Of a stretch of 64,000 bases of DNA, positions 1 to 9,025 are shown piece after piece. Under the pieces are notes generated by a model, which worked only from the letters and a program-made list of their open reading frames with translations, made no database searches and was not told the origin of the DNA. Position 1 is the stretch's first letter. Every line of letters starts with the position of its first letter. This stretch comes from Persicobacter diffluens. GTDB taxonomy: Bacteria > Bacteroidota > Bacteroidia > Cytophagales > Cyclobacteriaceae. The position numbers were made by a program, and so were the translations under genes. The stretch is taken from contig NZ_BQKE01000005.1 in assembly GCF_036244895.1 (NCBI RefSeq), positions 347,991 through 411,990 of the forward strand, in the 5' to 3' direction.

Positions 1-85
1 TTTGGAAGAAGGTGCTATCCATATTTTTTCAGGTAAAGATGCTCAGGTCAAATCATTTACCCCAATCAACATTTCATCGTCATGA
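1..85 (+). CDS. C-terminal tail of an unidentified protein (partial)
   Basis: The frame open from base 2 reads LEEGAIHIFSGKDAQVKSF and ends at a TGA (83-85) that overlaps the ATG of the following GH2 gene as ATGA. This four-base overlap is typical of translationally coupled genes in one operon, so the tail probably belongs to the same glycan-degradation cluster as the GH2 pseudogene. Only about 27 residues lie in the window, too few to assign a family. The beginning of the gene lies to the left of the window. Confidence 0.55.
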   Translation, partial: LEEGAIHIFSGKDAQVKSFTPINISSS

Positions 86-3000
86 GAAAGGCACTCTTTA
101 TTCTACTGTTATTGTTTCTGATGGGGCGACTACTTTATGCACAGCCTGCTTATCATCAGGATCCCGAAATTACGGCTGTGAACCGAATGGAAATGGTGGC
201 GGATTTTATAAGCTTCCCCAACCGAACAGCTTGGCAGAAAGATGAAAATGAGTATCATCTTTCTTTGGATGGCCAATGGAAGTTCAGGTATTGCGTTGCG
301 CCTTCTTTATGGTCTGAATCCTTTTTTGAAAAAGATTATAAGACCAATAATTGGGACGAAATCCCCGTGCCTTCCAATTGGGAAATGCACGGCTATGGCT
401 ATCCGCATTATACCAACATCAAATATCCTTTCCCAAAAAATGCACCTTTTGTTCCCGACTCACTTAACCGAGTAGGGCAGTATAAACGGACATTTTCCCT
501 TTCTAAATCATGGAAAAACCGACAGACCATCCTACGTATCGGGGCGGTGAAATCTGCTTTTTACCTGTATATCAATGGGGGATTTGTGGGCTATGGTCAA
601 GACAGCAAATTATCCTCAGACTTTGATATTAGTCCATTTGTTCGAACAGGGAAAAACACGATTGCTTTGGCGGTTTATCAATATTGCGATGGAAGTTATT
701 TGGAGGATCAGGACTTCTGGCGACTCTCAGGCATTCAGCGTTCCGTCGAACTTTTCAGTAAAGGCAAAGGAGCGATGGAGGACATACAGCTGACCGCATC
801 TTTGGGTGAAAATTATGAAGAAGGCATCTTTGGCTTGAAGGTCAAAGCGGATCAAAATCACCTAAAAAAAATTGAATACCGACTGTTGGATCTGAAGGGA
901 AAAGTGAAGACAGCGGGATTTTTGGAAGCTCCTTTTGTGATGGATTCTTTAAATATTGGCAGGGTTCATTCGTGGTCGGCAGAGCGTCCGTACCTTTACA
1001 ACTTGGAATTGACGGGAATAGATCAGGCTGGGAAGACCGTTGAATTTGTACCGATGAGGGTAGGTTTTAAAACCGTTGAAATTTCGGGTGGTCAGATGCT
1101 GGTCAATGGTCAGCCGATATTGATCAAGGGGGTAAATCGTCATGAGCATGATCCAAAAACAGGCCATGTGGTCAGTCGGCAGGAGATGGAAAGGGAGATT
1201 CAGCAAATGAAACGAGCCAATATCAATGCGGTACGAACGTCCCATTACCCCAATGATTCCTATTGGTACAAACTCTGCGATCAGTATGGATTGTATGTTT
1301 ATGATGAGGCGAATATGGAGGCGCATGACTATGGCTGGAGCGTGAATGAGTTGGCGACAATGCCCAATTACAAAAAGGCGATCATGGAGCGGACACAGCG
1401 AATGGTGGAGCGGGATAAAAATCATCCTTCCATCATCGCTTGGTCGATGGGGAATGAAAGTGGGAGCAGTCAGGCCTTTATTGATGCTTACCAATGGACA
1501 AAAAAAGCCGACCCTTCACGCCTTTGTGTGTATGATCGGGCGGAGATTGATCCTGCCTTCGCCCATACCCGCCATTCCGATGTTTTGGGTTGGATGTACG
1601 CAAGTGTAGAAAAGTTGAATTATATACTTTGGACGAATCCCAACCGACCATTTATCTGGTGTGAATACGCCCACTCGATGGGCAATAGCACAGGTAACTT
1701 GAATGATCTTTGGAAAGAAGTACGTAAGAATCCACGGCATCAAGGAGGATTTATCTGGGACTGGCGGGATCAGGGATTGGAAAAAATCGATGCAAAGGGA
1801 GAGCGATATTTTGCTTATGGAGGCGATTTTGAGCCTGATGGGGTGTATAATGACAGCAGTTTTTGCTTGAATGGATTGGTTTTTCCCGATGGCAGACCAC
1901 AGCCCGCTTTGGCAGAAGTCAAGAAGGTGTATTAGGATATTCACCTGCAAGTGCATGATTTGAACAAGGGCGAATTTGAGATTTTTAATGAGTATTTCTT
2001 CAAAAACCTATCAGATGTAGAGATGGTCATTACGGCTTTTGATCAAGGGAAAAAAGTAGGCGTTTATCGTAATACCTCTTTGAGAATTTCACCTCAGCAA
2101 CGGAAGATTTGGCAATGGGATCAGTGGGAAAAAGTCAAACGGAAAGGCGTTCAATGGCTGAATTTCGATGTTGTGAGCGCAGGAAATGTGATTGCACAGG
2201 AGCAAGTGGTGGTTCAATTTCCGATGGCTTTTCAAGCTACTCAAATGAAAGTTGACCATCTTTCGGAACAGGAATTGAGTAAAGATCGATTGAAATTGAG
2301 CCTGAATGAAAAGGGGCAAATTGCTTCCATAACATTCGATGGAAAAGCGCTTTTGGCTCAGCCTCTGACCTTTAATTTTTGGCGAAGAACGATTGATAAT
2401 GATTATGGCTATCAGCTCGATCAGCATTCAAAAATATGGAAAGACCTTCAGAATAATTTAGTATTGACACAGCAAATACAGCTTGAAAACGGCTGGCGAT
2501 TGTCATGGCATGCCGACGGTGTTTGTCAGATCGATCAAAGCATCATTTTGGTGGGGGATCAGCAAATCAAGATCAGCACGCAATTCTTGCCTTTGCAAAA
2601 AGACTTACCCTTGATGCCCCGTTTTGGACTCAAAACAGCAATCAACAAGGATTTTTCAAAAGTAAAATATATCGGTCGGGGGCCTTATGAAAACTACATT
2701 GACCGCAACTCAGGAGCATTTTTGGGTCATTATGAACAATCTGTAGCTGAATTTTACGTGCCCTATGTTCGTCCGCAGGAATACGGGCACAGAACAGTGT
2801 AATCACCAATGAAGCAGGGGACTACCTCCGATTCATGGGCCAACCCACTTTTGAATTCAATCTTCAGTCCAAAGCCCTTTCTCCCCAAAAAGCAAATCAG
2901 CGGAATTTGCATACCACCGATATGCTTCCACTCGACGAGCCGATACTCGAAATCGATGCCCTACACATGGGCGTTGGGGGCGATACTTCCTGGGGTGCTA

Positions 3001-3092
3001 AACCACATGCACAATATTTGATTTATCCGAAGGCGATCAGTTGGGAGTTGGTGGTTGAAATAGGAAATGATCAATCATTGTCAAAGCTATAA
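82..3092 (+). pseudogene. GH2 beta-galactosidase (LacZ-like), broken by an in-frame TAG and a frameshift
   Basis: This is a full-length (about 1000 codons) exported LacZ-type glycoside hydrolase family 2 enzyme that would remove non-reducing beta-galactosyl residues. A signal peptide (residues 1-20) is followed by the sugar-binding, Ig-like and TIM-barrel domains. The barrel shows the acid/base motif SMGNESG (about residue 457) and the nucleophile motif WCEYAHSMGN (about 528). The frame is stopped by TAG at 1933-1935 between KKVY and DIHLQVHD, and continues without a shift to 2802. A second lesion follows HRTV at about 2797: the beta-sandwich continues from 2802 in another frame (ITNEAGDYLRFMGQPTFEF) and ends at 3092. 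The TAG is one C-to-T change from the CAG (Gln) that would fit there. Two independent lesions make this a pseudogene rather than one sequencing error. Confidence 0.88.
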
Positions 3093-3130
3093 AATTCATT
3101 TCACAATCACGAGAATCTTCTCTTGCCTTT

Positions 3131-3165
3131 CTATCGCGAGAGTCCCTCTCGTGATAGCTTTTTTA
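3131..3165 (+). terminator. Hairpin terminator after the GH2 pseudogene
   Basis: CTATCGCGAGAG and CTCTCGTGATAG form a 12-bp stem with one G-T pair around a TCC loop. The run CTTTTTT follows at once. It lies 40 bases after the last GH2 reading frame. Confidence 0.6.
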
Positions 3166-3171
3166 CCATCC

Positions 3172-3270
3172 TGCAAAGGCATAATTCATTATGTCTCACG
3201 GCTCGCTTTTATTATTATTTTCCACGGGTTCTCACCCGAGGCTATTGAAAATGTACCTTCGGCGCATCCA
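3172..3270 (+). repeat. Left arm of a ~100 bp inverted repeat
   Basis: This stretch, containing GGCATAATTCATTATGTCTC and CCCGAGGCTATTGAAAAT, recurs in reverse complement at 4291-4390 with only scattered differences. The two arms enclose the RHS fragments and the small membrane protein gene. It may be a short interspersed repeat present twice, or the ends of a larger decayed element. Confidence 0.75.
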
Positions 3271-3285
3271 TCCCAATAGGCAAGC

Positions 3286-3462
3286 TATCACTACAAAACC
3301 CTTGGATTCCGAGCGAAAAAGGTTAATTTAGAATCCCAATCAACCGAATACAACGTGCGAGATGCCTTAGGAAATATCGTAGCGATCTATGATCAAAACC
3401 TCAACCAAAAGGAGATACCGCTCTATGGTAGTGGCCGATTGGGTGTTCATTTTTACCGCTAA
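3286..3462 (+). pseudogene. RHS/YD-repeat protein fragment, copy 1
   Basis: Fifty-eight codons read YHYKTLGFRAKK, then YNVRDALGNIVAIYDQ and IPLYGSGRLGVHFYR before TAA. The pattern (Y)xVRDALGNIVAIYD followed by PLYGSGRLGV matches the RHS-repeat-associated core that precedes the variable C-terminal toxin tip in Bacteroidota RHS proteins. No start codon and no upstream repeats exist here, so it is a leftover. A second, similar fragment lies at 3919-4050, on the other side of a small membrane-protein gene. Confidence 0.7.
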
Positions 3463-3517
3463 TGTGGATCTTTGATATTGTGGAGATTGAAATAAAGGGA
3501 GTTGCAAATTAAATTTT

Positions 3518-3835
3518 ATGGGTGCTATATTTGGTTATTTTTGTGTAACGTCATTTATTGCTTACTGCCTTAGTATAGTTGTGTATAGAGTATATTTTAG
3601 TTTGTACATAGAGAGTGAAAAGGATTTTATTTGTGATAAGAATAGTTATGTTTGGGTTTCGTCCCAAAAACTTATTCATAGGAATATTGATATTGGATGT
3701 GACAATGTAGAGTTAAATAAAAGAATGAAGATTGCCTTGAGTTGGATAAGGATAAATAAGTACTTAGTAATCTCTAGTATAGGGGGCTTTATCAGATTGC
3801 TAATAAATTCTTTTCTGTTAATACTATTTCAATGA
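3518..3835 (+). CDS. Small membrane protein of unknown function between RHS fragments
   Basis: The product has 105 residues with one hydrophobic segment near the N-terminus (about 3-30) and another at the C-terminus (about 82-105), so it is probably a two-helix inner-membrane protein. I recognise no family. It sits between two RHS-core fragments. Genes in that position in polymorphic-toxin loci are often immunity proteins or displaced toxin tips, so an orphan immunity gene is possible, but that is inference from position only. Base composition is markedly AT-rich compared with the GH2 gene upstream, as is common in such cassettes. An AAAGGGAG sequence lies 15-20 bases before the ATG. Confidence 0.5.
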   Translation: MGAIFGYFCVTSFIAYCLSIVVYRVYFSLYIESEKDFICDKNSYVWVSSQKLIHRNIDIGCDNVELNKRMKIALSWIRINKYLVISSIGGFIRLLINSFLLILFQ

Positions 3836-3918
3836 TATAGTATATTTTTTTAACCGTGATTATGAATGAAGTTTAATTTTTCGCAATAACCATGACCGAC
3901 AGCAATCCATTGGCAAGC

Positions 3919-4050
3919 TATCACTACACCCCCTTGGATTCCGTGCGAAAAAGGTTTATTTAGAATCTCAATCAACCGAATACTACGTGCGAGATGCATT
4001 AGGAAATATCGTAGCGATCTATGATCAAGACCTCAATCAAAAGGAGGTTC
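3919..4050 (+). pseudogene. RHS/YD-repeat protein fragment, copy 2
   Basis: This is a close copy of the fragment at 3286-3420. It is shifted by one missing base soon after its start, then reads EYYVRDALGNIVAIYDQDLN before similarity ends at about 4050. The frameshift and the lack of a start codon show it is not functional. Confidence 0.65.
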
Positions 4051-4290
4051 CATCGATTTTTTTATTAACCACAGCTAAAGCAATGGCCTAACAGCGTTAA
4101 AACTGCTAAAGCAGGTTGGTGCGGATTTCATGGTTAAAACGCCCCAGACATAAAACCTTTTTGTCTACTGCGGGCATTCATTTGAATATCAAGGCCAACC
4201 CATTTTAATGGGTTTCACCTTGTTAGGCCAAGGTTTCAAACTTGGTTAAATAATGGATGGATCGTAGATCGGAGTCTACGATCAGAAAAG
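4051..4290. other. Non-coding stretch between RHS fragment and inverted-repeat arm
   Basis: I see no convincing gene. The sequence TGGATGG followed by TAGATC-GAGTCTACGA occurs here (4252-4282) and again in altered form just beyond the repeat arm (4391-4420), which suggests local duplication. Confidence 0.4.
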
Positions 4291-4390
4291 GGAATGTGCC
4301 GAAGGTAATTTTCAATAGCCTCGGGTCCAACCCGTGAGAAATAATAATACAAGCGAGCCGTGAGACATAATAAATTATGCCTTTACAGCG
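4291..4390 (-). repeat. Right arm of the ~100 bp inverted repeat
   Basis: This is the reverse complement of 3172-3270. Shared blocks include TTTTCAATAGCCTCGGG and GCGAGCCGTGAGACATAAT. Confidence 0.75.
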
Positions 4391-4691
4391 TGGATGGGAT
4401 ATAGATCAGAGTCTACGAACAGCGGAGAGAACCATTTTTCAGGTCGGTAGAAATTTTCTACCTAATTTTTTTATTTCCACTGAGTTAAAAGTTTGGTATT
4501 CAACCTTTATAGAGATAAGACCTCCATGTAAATTTTTTCCAAATGCTGCATACTACAGATCAGGGATTGATCTTCATTCCTGTATTTGATATGCTCAATT
4601 GGGGACTTTATTATTTTTTTCTCACCCAAATTATTTACTATGGAAAGATGTTTCCCCCATGGTTTTTGGTTTTTATTTAAAATTCAAAAGG
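4391..4691. other. Intergenic stretch left of the IS256-family element
   Basis: No gene, RNA or terminator is recognised here. An apparent 70-codon frame shows no family features and overlaps the repeat arm. Confidence 0.4.
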
Positions 4692-6217
4692 GAGTGTAAA
4701 CTGAACGCTGTCTCTTAAAAATTCTCCTCTCTGCAGATAAGCCCTGCTAAGCTAAAGAAATAATATCAGATTATTTCTTTTGAAAGCCAAGTGTTCAGTA
4801 CTTTTTAAGAGATGTGCTGGCTCCATGCAAGGGTAGGCGACGAAGGAGCCTATTTATATACCCTTGCGTGGATGCGCTCATCTCTTATTTTTGTATCTGA
4901 CACTTTGTTTTCTGTGGGATCAGATATCCATTGGCATTCTGTCTCCGAAGTGGATTCTAAGCTGCTGAGCGGTTATTCCCCAGTTTTGAACAGCAGAGGT
5001 CCATTTTTTGGAGATGTTCATATAAGCCAGATAGATGAGTTTTAGCAACGCATTATCGTTGGTAAAAGCACCCTTGGTTTTGGTGATTTTACGAACCTGA
5101 CGATGAAAACCCTCTACCGCATTGGTGGTGTAAATCATCTTACGGATGTGCGTATCATACTGAAAGTAATGGGTTAATTCCTCCCAATTACGTTCCCAGG
5201 ACTCGATCACCACCGGATATTTACCGCCCCACTTATTTTTCAGGTTGCCTAGCTCTGTTTCAGCCACTTCCTTAGTTGTTGCCTTATAGACCAGTTTAAG
5301 ATCTTTCATGAATTCCTTTTGATCTTTGGAGGCCACATATTTAGTCGAATTACGAATCTGGTGAATGACACATTTCTGAATTTCAGTTTTTGGAAAGATG
5401 CTCTGGATGGCTTCTGAAAAACCTTTCAGGTTATCGGTACAGGCAATCAAAATATCTTCAACCCCTCTATTTTTTAGATGAGTCAGAACATTTAGCCAAA
5501 ACTTAGCGCCCTCGGATTCAGATACATACATGCCAATTAATTCTTTCTTACCTTCTTCATCCAGTGCAAGAACATTGTAAACGGCTCGACTAGTTACCCG
5601 ACCATCTTCTCCTCTCACCTTAAAGTGAAATGCATCCATCCAGACAATGGGATACACCGATTTAAGATCTCTGTTTTGCCAGGCTTTAACTTCTGGTAAA
5701 ATCTTGTCAACTATCGAAGAGAGCGTTTGTGCGCTTACTTTCGTGTCATACATGTCTTCAATGTACTCGGAAATATCCCTAAGACTCATCCCCTTAGCAT
5801 AAAGAGCCGTGATTTTAGCGGATAGACTATCTGCTAAAACAGTCGAACGTTTAGGCACAATTTCAGGCTGAAAACTGTTCTCTCTATCTTGAGGAGTGAT
5901 TAGTTCAACCTTTCCAGCTGAGGTTTTAACCGTTTTCTTTCGCTTACCATTTCTTTTATTTTTCTTGTCAGACTGCTTCTCCTTTCGCAAGTGCGCTTCC
6001 ATCTCAGCCTCCAAAGCACTGTCTAGGAATTGTTTAAGTAAAGGGGCAAAAACGCCACCTTCTCCTGTCAAGGATTTGCCTGATTTAAGTTGCTTGATGG
6101 CTAAATCGCGCATCTCTTCGAAATTAGTTTCTGACTGCTGGTCTTTGTTCTGGTAAGTATCCATAATGTTTGCAAGTTATAAATTTAACAAATATGGACA
6201 GCGTTTATTTTACAGTC
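4692..6217 (-). mobile_element. IS256-family insertion sequence
   Basis: The element is about 1526 bp. Near-identical ends match over 18 of 21 bases: GAGTGTAAACTGAACGCTGT at 4692 and, in reverse complement, GACTGTAAAATAAACGCTGT ending at 6217. The single transposase gene fills most of it. The 8 bp flanks (TCAAAAGG and TCATCGGG) are not identical, so I cannot show a target duplication; the neighbourhood may have rearranged since insertion. The left 230 bases carry several nested inverted repeats between the element end and the transposase stop. Confidence 0.75.
4920..6164 (-). CDS. IS256-family (mutator-type) transposase
   Basis: The 414-residue DDE transposase moves the surrounding element by cut-and-copy of its ends. 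The N-terminal third is basic and helical (RKEKQSDKKNKRNGKRKK, about residues 80-98), fit for binding DNA ends. The catalytic core shows VWMDAFHFKVR (first Asp, about 175), ACTDNLKGF (second Asp, about 241), the family motif CVIHQIRNS, and NAVEGFHRQVRK (Glu, about 350). Length and motif order match intact family members and I see no lesion, so it may be active. The start lies just inside the right end of the element. Confidence 0.95.
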   Translation of the reverse strand: MDTYQNKDQQSETNFEEMRDLAIKQLKSGKSLTGEGGVFAPLLKQFLDSALEAEMEAHLRKEKQSDKKNKRNGKRKKTVKTSAGKVELITPQDRENSFQPEIVPKRSTVLADSLSAKITALYAKGMSLRDISEYIEDMYDTKVSAQTLSSIVDKILPEVKAWQNRDLKSVYPIVWMDAFHFKVRGEDGRVTSRAVYNVLALDEEGKKELIGMYVSESEGAKFWLNVLTHLKNRGVEDILIACTDNLKGFSEAIQSIFPKTEIQKCVIHQIRNSTKYVASKDQKEFMKDLKLVYKATTKEVAETELGNLKNKWGGKYPVVIESWERNWEELTHYFQYDTHIRKMIYTTNAVEGFHRQVRKITKTKGAFTNDNALLKLIYLAYMNISKKWTSAVQNWGITAQQLRIHFGDRMPMDI

Positions 6218-6420
6218 TCATCGGGCTTTTACGCTTGCCCTTTGTTTATAATAATACAAAGATTGAGTTATGGGTGAATATTGGTGAAGAAACGGTAAGT
6301 GCAAACGATGTTTTTAAATATGATAAATTTCTAAATATTTATAATGAGGTAGTTAGTAGTCCTCCAAAAGTGCTGAAAAGTGGAGCATGCCTATTGGTCT
6401 ATCAGAAGGGATTGATGTAA
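6218..6420 (+). pseudogene. Possible gene remnant cut by the IS256 element
   Basis: Outside the right end of the element an open frame continues for 67 codons (IELWVNIGEETVSANDVFKYDK) and ends at 6420. The only in-frame ATG lies inside the element, so the fragment has lost its own start. No family is recognised. It may be the 3' end of a gene disrupted by the insertion, or chance. Confidence 0.3.
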
Positions 6421-6494
6421 TTTTCTAAGGTTTTATGTTAGCTTTTATTTAAATTTTATTTAAATTTTATTATTTTAATAGAAAGACATGACCT

Positions 6495-7079
6495 ATGGAA
6501 GAACAATTACTTTAGAAGCAAGTCCAAAAGGGAAATTATCTCGCTTTTGAATCGCTATACCAAACATTTTTTAATCGGCTCTATAGTTATGGAAAGAAAA
6601 TCGCTCAGGATCACGATGTGGTTGAAGATGCTATCCATGATTTATTTTTAGATTTATGGAAATACAAAGAGAAGCTTTCGGACACCACCTCTGTACAGTT
6701 CTATCTCTTCAGATCCTTACGCCGAAAAATTGTTAAAAACGATCAGCTCGCTGACCGCAAAAAAATCTTTGACTATGACCTGAGCCTCGATCAGGCATTT
6801 GAATCCCTCAATGTTCAGGAAAAAATCATTGCCGATGAAAGCAGGGATGAACACATCCAATCGCTCAAATCCGAGATGAACGGTTTGTCCGCTCGCCAAT
6901 ACGAAGCCTTGATCCTTAAATTCTATAATAATTTCTCCTATGAAGAAATCGCTCAGGTAATGGAAGTCAATGAGCAGTCCGCCCGAAATTTGGTTACTCG
7001 CGGACTGGATAAATTGAAAACCGTGATGGTGAAGGTGGTTACTTTATTGATAATAAGTTTATACTTTTTAATGGGGTGA
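6495..7079 (+). pseudogene. ECF-type RNA polymerase sigma factor with in-frame TAG at codon 7
   Basis: From the natural start at 6495 the frame reads MEEQLL, TAG (6513-6515), then KQVQKGNYLAFESLYQTFFN and on without another stop to 7079. Sigma region 2 (AFESLYQTFFNRLYSYG ... VVEDAIHDLFLDLW) and region 4 (SYEEIAQVMEVNEQSARNLV) are both complete. The size fits FecI-like ECF sigma factors, which in Bacteroidota often drive SusC/SusD operons. The stop could be a CAG-to-TAG change. Restart at GTG 6618 would give 153 residues lacking half of region 2. No FecR-type anti-sigma gene follows. A short hydrophobic tail (about the last 18 residues) is unusual. Nonsense-inactivated or read-through gene are both possible. 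Confidence 0.75.
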
Positions 7080-7219
7080 TTTTTTGATGGGAGCGAATAC
7101 AGGAGCCTACGAGCAAAGCATGTTGTGCATCCGGGAGGTTAAGGGTAGTGGTGCATCGATGATAAAAGCGATTTCCTTGAAAAATATTTATATTGCATGA
7201 AAATCGCACAAGCAGCATC

Positions 7220-8905
7220 ATGAAACACATCCTTATCGGTTCATCGGACTTCAAAGAGCTTATCGAGCAACAGGCATATTATATCGATAAGACCGCTATG
7301 ATTGAAGGATTAATGAGTGATAATCAGGCGAAGGTATCTCTTTTTCCACGTCCCCGCCGTTTTGGGAAGACACTTAACATGAGCATGCTTAGTTATTTTT
7401 TCAACATTGAACAAGCAGAGGAGAATAGCACGCTATTTGAAGGATTAGCCATTGAGCAGTCCGAGGCATGGAAGCATCAGGGAAAGTATCCAGTGATTTT
7501 TTTGAGTTTTAAGGATTTAAAACAGGCTTCTTTTGAGGGGACAATAAAGAAATTGAGTCGGATGCTTCAAAAGTACGTGTTGGATGAGTTTTCCTATTTG
7601 CTGACGTCTGATCATTTGGAGGATCACGAACGTGACTATCTGGATCAGCTTAAAAAAGGGCAGTTAGATCGTTATGACCTTGAGGAGTTTTTGGGGGAAG
7701 TAGGTAATTTTTTATATAAATACCATGGGGTGGGCCCGGTCATTCTTATTGATGAATACGATGCGCCTATCCATGCTTCTTATAAAAATGGATATTTGGA
7801 GGAAATGATCTCTTTCATGCGTAATTTCCTCTCGGCAGGCTTTAAGGACAATGAAAACCTGACCAAAGGGGTGATCACGGGTATTCTTCGTGTGGCGAAG
7901 GAAAATATCTTTTCGGGATTAAACAATATTGTTACCTATTCAATTTTGAATCATCAGTTTTCGGACTGTTTTGGCTTGACGCAGGAAGAAGTCGATCAGT
8001 TGTTGATGGATTCGGGTAGTTCAGCGCGTCGGGAAGAGGTGGCCCACTGGTACAATGGCTATTCCTTTGGCGGGAAAAGCCAAATGTACAACCCTTGGTC
8101 AATATTGAATTTTGTGGCTCATTTGCAGGATGGATTAATCCCTTACTGGGTGAATACTTCTTCCAACGACCTGATTAAAGAAATATTGCCCAAATCGGAT
8201 AGGATCACCCAGGATCTGCTATTTGGACTTTTGGAAGGAAAAACGGTCGAGGCAGAGGTAGAAGACTCCATGGTATTTGAGGAATTGTATGATGGAAAGT
8301 CCGAAATGGTTTTAGGCTTGTTGCTCTTTAGTGGTTATCTGACCACCGCGTCATATTCGGAAACCAGAAAGAAGAAACTGCGCATCCCCAACCTGGAAAT
8401 TAAGCAGATGTATCAGCGGATTTTGAAGCACTATCTCGATGCGACTTCGATTAAACAAAACCTGTTGATCGAATCCTTTTTACGTCAGGAACCCGCAACT
8501 TTTGCAGATCTGTTGGAGCGGTTCTTCCTGAATTCTTTTAGCTTTTTTGATTTTGACCATCGGGGAGAATCTCCCGAAAAGATTTATCACGCCTTTATGC
8601 TGGGCTTGATGGCACATTTGAGCGAAGAATATCATGTTAAATCCAATCGCGAAAGTGGCTTGGGTAGATCGGATATCATTATTTTTCCCAAAGATTACAC
8701 CAATCCGAAAGCATGGATTTTAGAGTTTAAAAAGAAGAATCTGGATATTAAACAAAGCCTAGCCGAGTTGGCAGATATCGCTTTGAAGCAAATCAAAACC
8801 AAGCAATATTACACGGAACTGATCGAGTCAGGTCATACTGAGATATTAGCCATGGGCGTCGCTTTTGATGGGAAAGAAGTTGTTTGTGCCTGGGATAAAA
8901 AATGA
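7220..8905 (+). CDS. AAA-ATPase-like / PD-(D/E)XK nuclease-fold protein
   Basis: The 561-residue protein joins an N-terminal AAA-ATPase-like domain to a C-terminal PD-(D/E)XK nuclease-like domain (the DUF1703 architecture), a group abundant in Bacteroidota and of unknown role. Visible motifs are a Walker A variant RPRRFGKT (about 44-51), Walker B VILIDEYDAP (about 174-182), and the nuclease core GRSDIIIF ... WILEFKKK (about 481-505). I chose ATG 7220 because the protein then starts at the conserved IGSSDFKELIEQQAYYIDKT block; an upstream TTG adds nine unrelated residues. It converges on a paralogue at 9026-10627, 120 bases away. The role may be defence or selfish-element related, which is not established. 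Confidence 0.85.
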   Translation: MKHILIGSSDFKELIEQQAYYIDKTAMIEGLMSDNQAKVSLFPRPRRFGKTLNMSMLSYFFNIEQAEENSTLFEGLAIEQSEAWKHQGKYPVIFLSFKDLKQASFEGTIKKLSRMLQKYVLDEFSYLLTSDHLEDHERDYLDQLKKGQLDRYDLEEFLGEVGNFLYKYHGVGPVILIDEYDAPIHASYKNGYLEEMISFMRNFLSAGFKDNENLTKGVITGILRVAKENIFSGLNNIVTYSILNHQFSDCFGLTQEEVDQLLMDSGSSARREEVAHWYNGYSFGGKSQMYNPWSILNFVAHLQDGLIPYWVNTSSNDLIKEILPKSDRITQDLLFGLLEGKTVEAEVEDSMVFEELYDGKSEMVLGLLLFSGYLTTASYSETRKKKLRIPNLEIKQMYQRILKHYLDATSIKQNLLIESFLRQEPATFADLLERFFLNSFSFFDFDHRGESPEKIYHAFMLGLMAHLSEEYHVKSNRESGLGRSDIIIFPKDYTNPKAWILEFKKKNLDIKQSLAELADIALKQIKTKQYYTELIESGHTEILAMGVAFDGKEVVCAWDKK

Positions 8906-9025
8906 CGGATTGTTGGCTATCATGAGAAGGATGTTAAAGAAAGGGTGATCATTTTCGATAGGTGAAAGATCAACCTACTTCAATGGGGTTATCTCTGTTA
9001 TCGCAAGGCTTTATTCTTGGTTACA

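Noticed and set aside
949..1494. 181-codon minus-strand frame within the GH2 pseudogene
   Set aside because: It is a shadow of the clear GH2 coding frame, with no family features.
4812..5045. 77-codon plus-strand frame at the left end of the IS256 element
   Set aside because: It overlaps the transposase antisense and the palindromic end; no coding signs.
4684..6225. Target duplication around the IS256 element
   Set aside because: TCAAAAGG and TCATCGGG share only some bases, so no duplication can be claimed.
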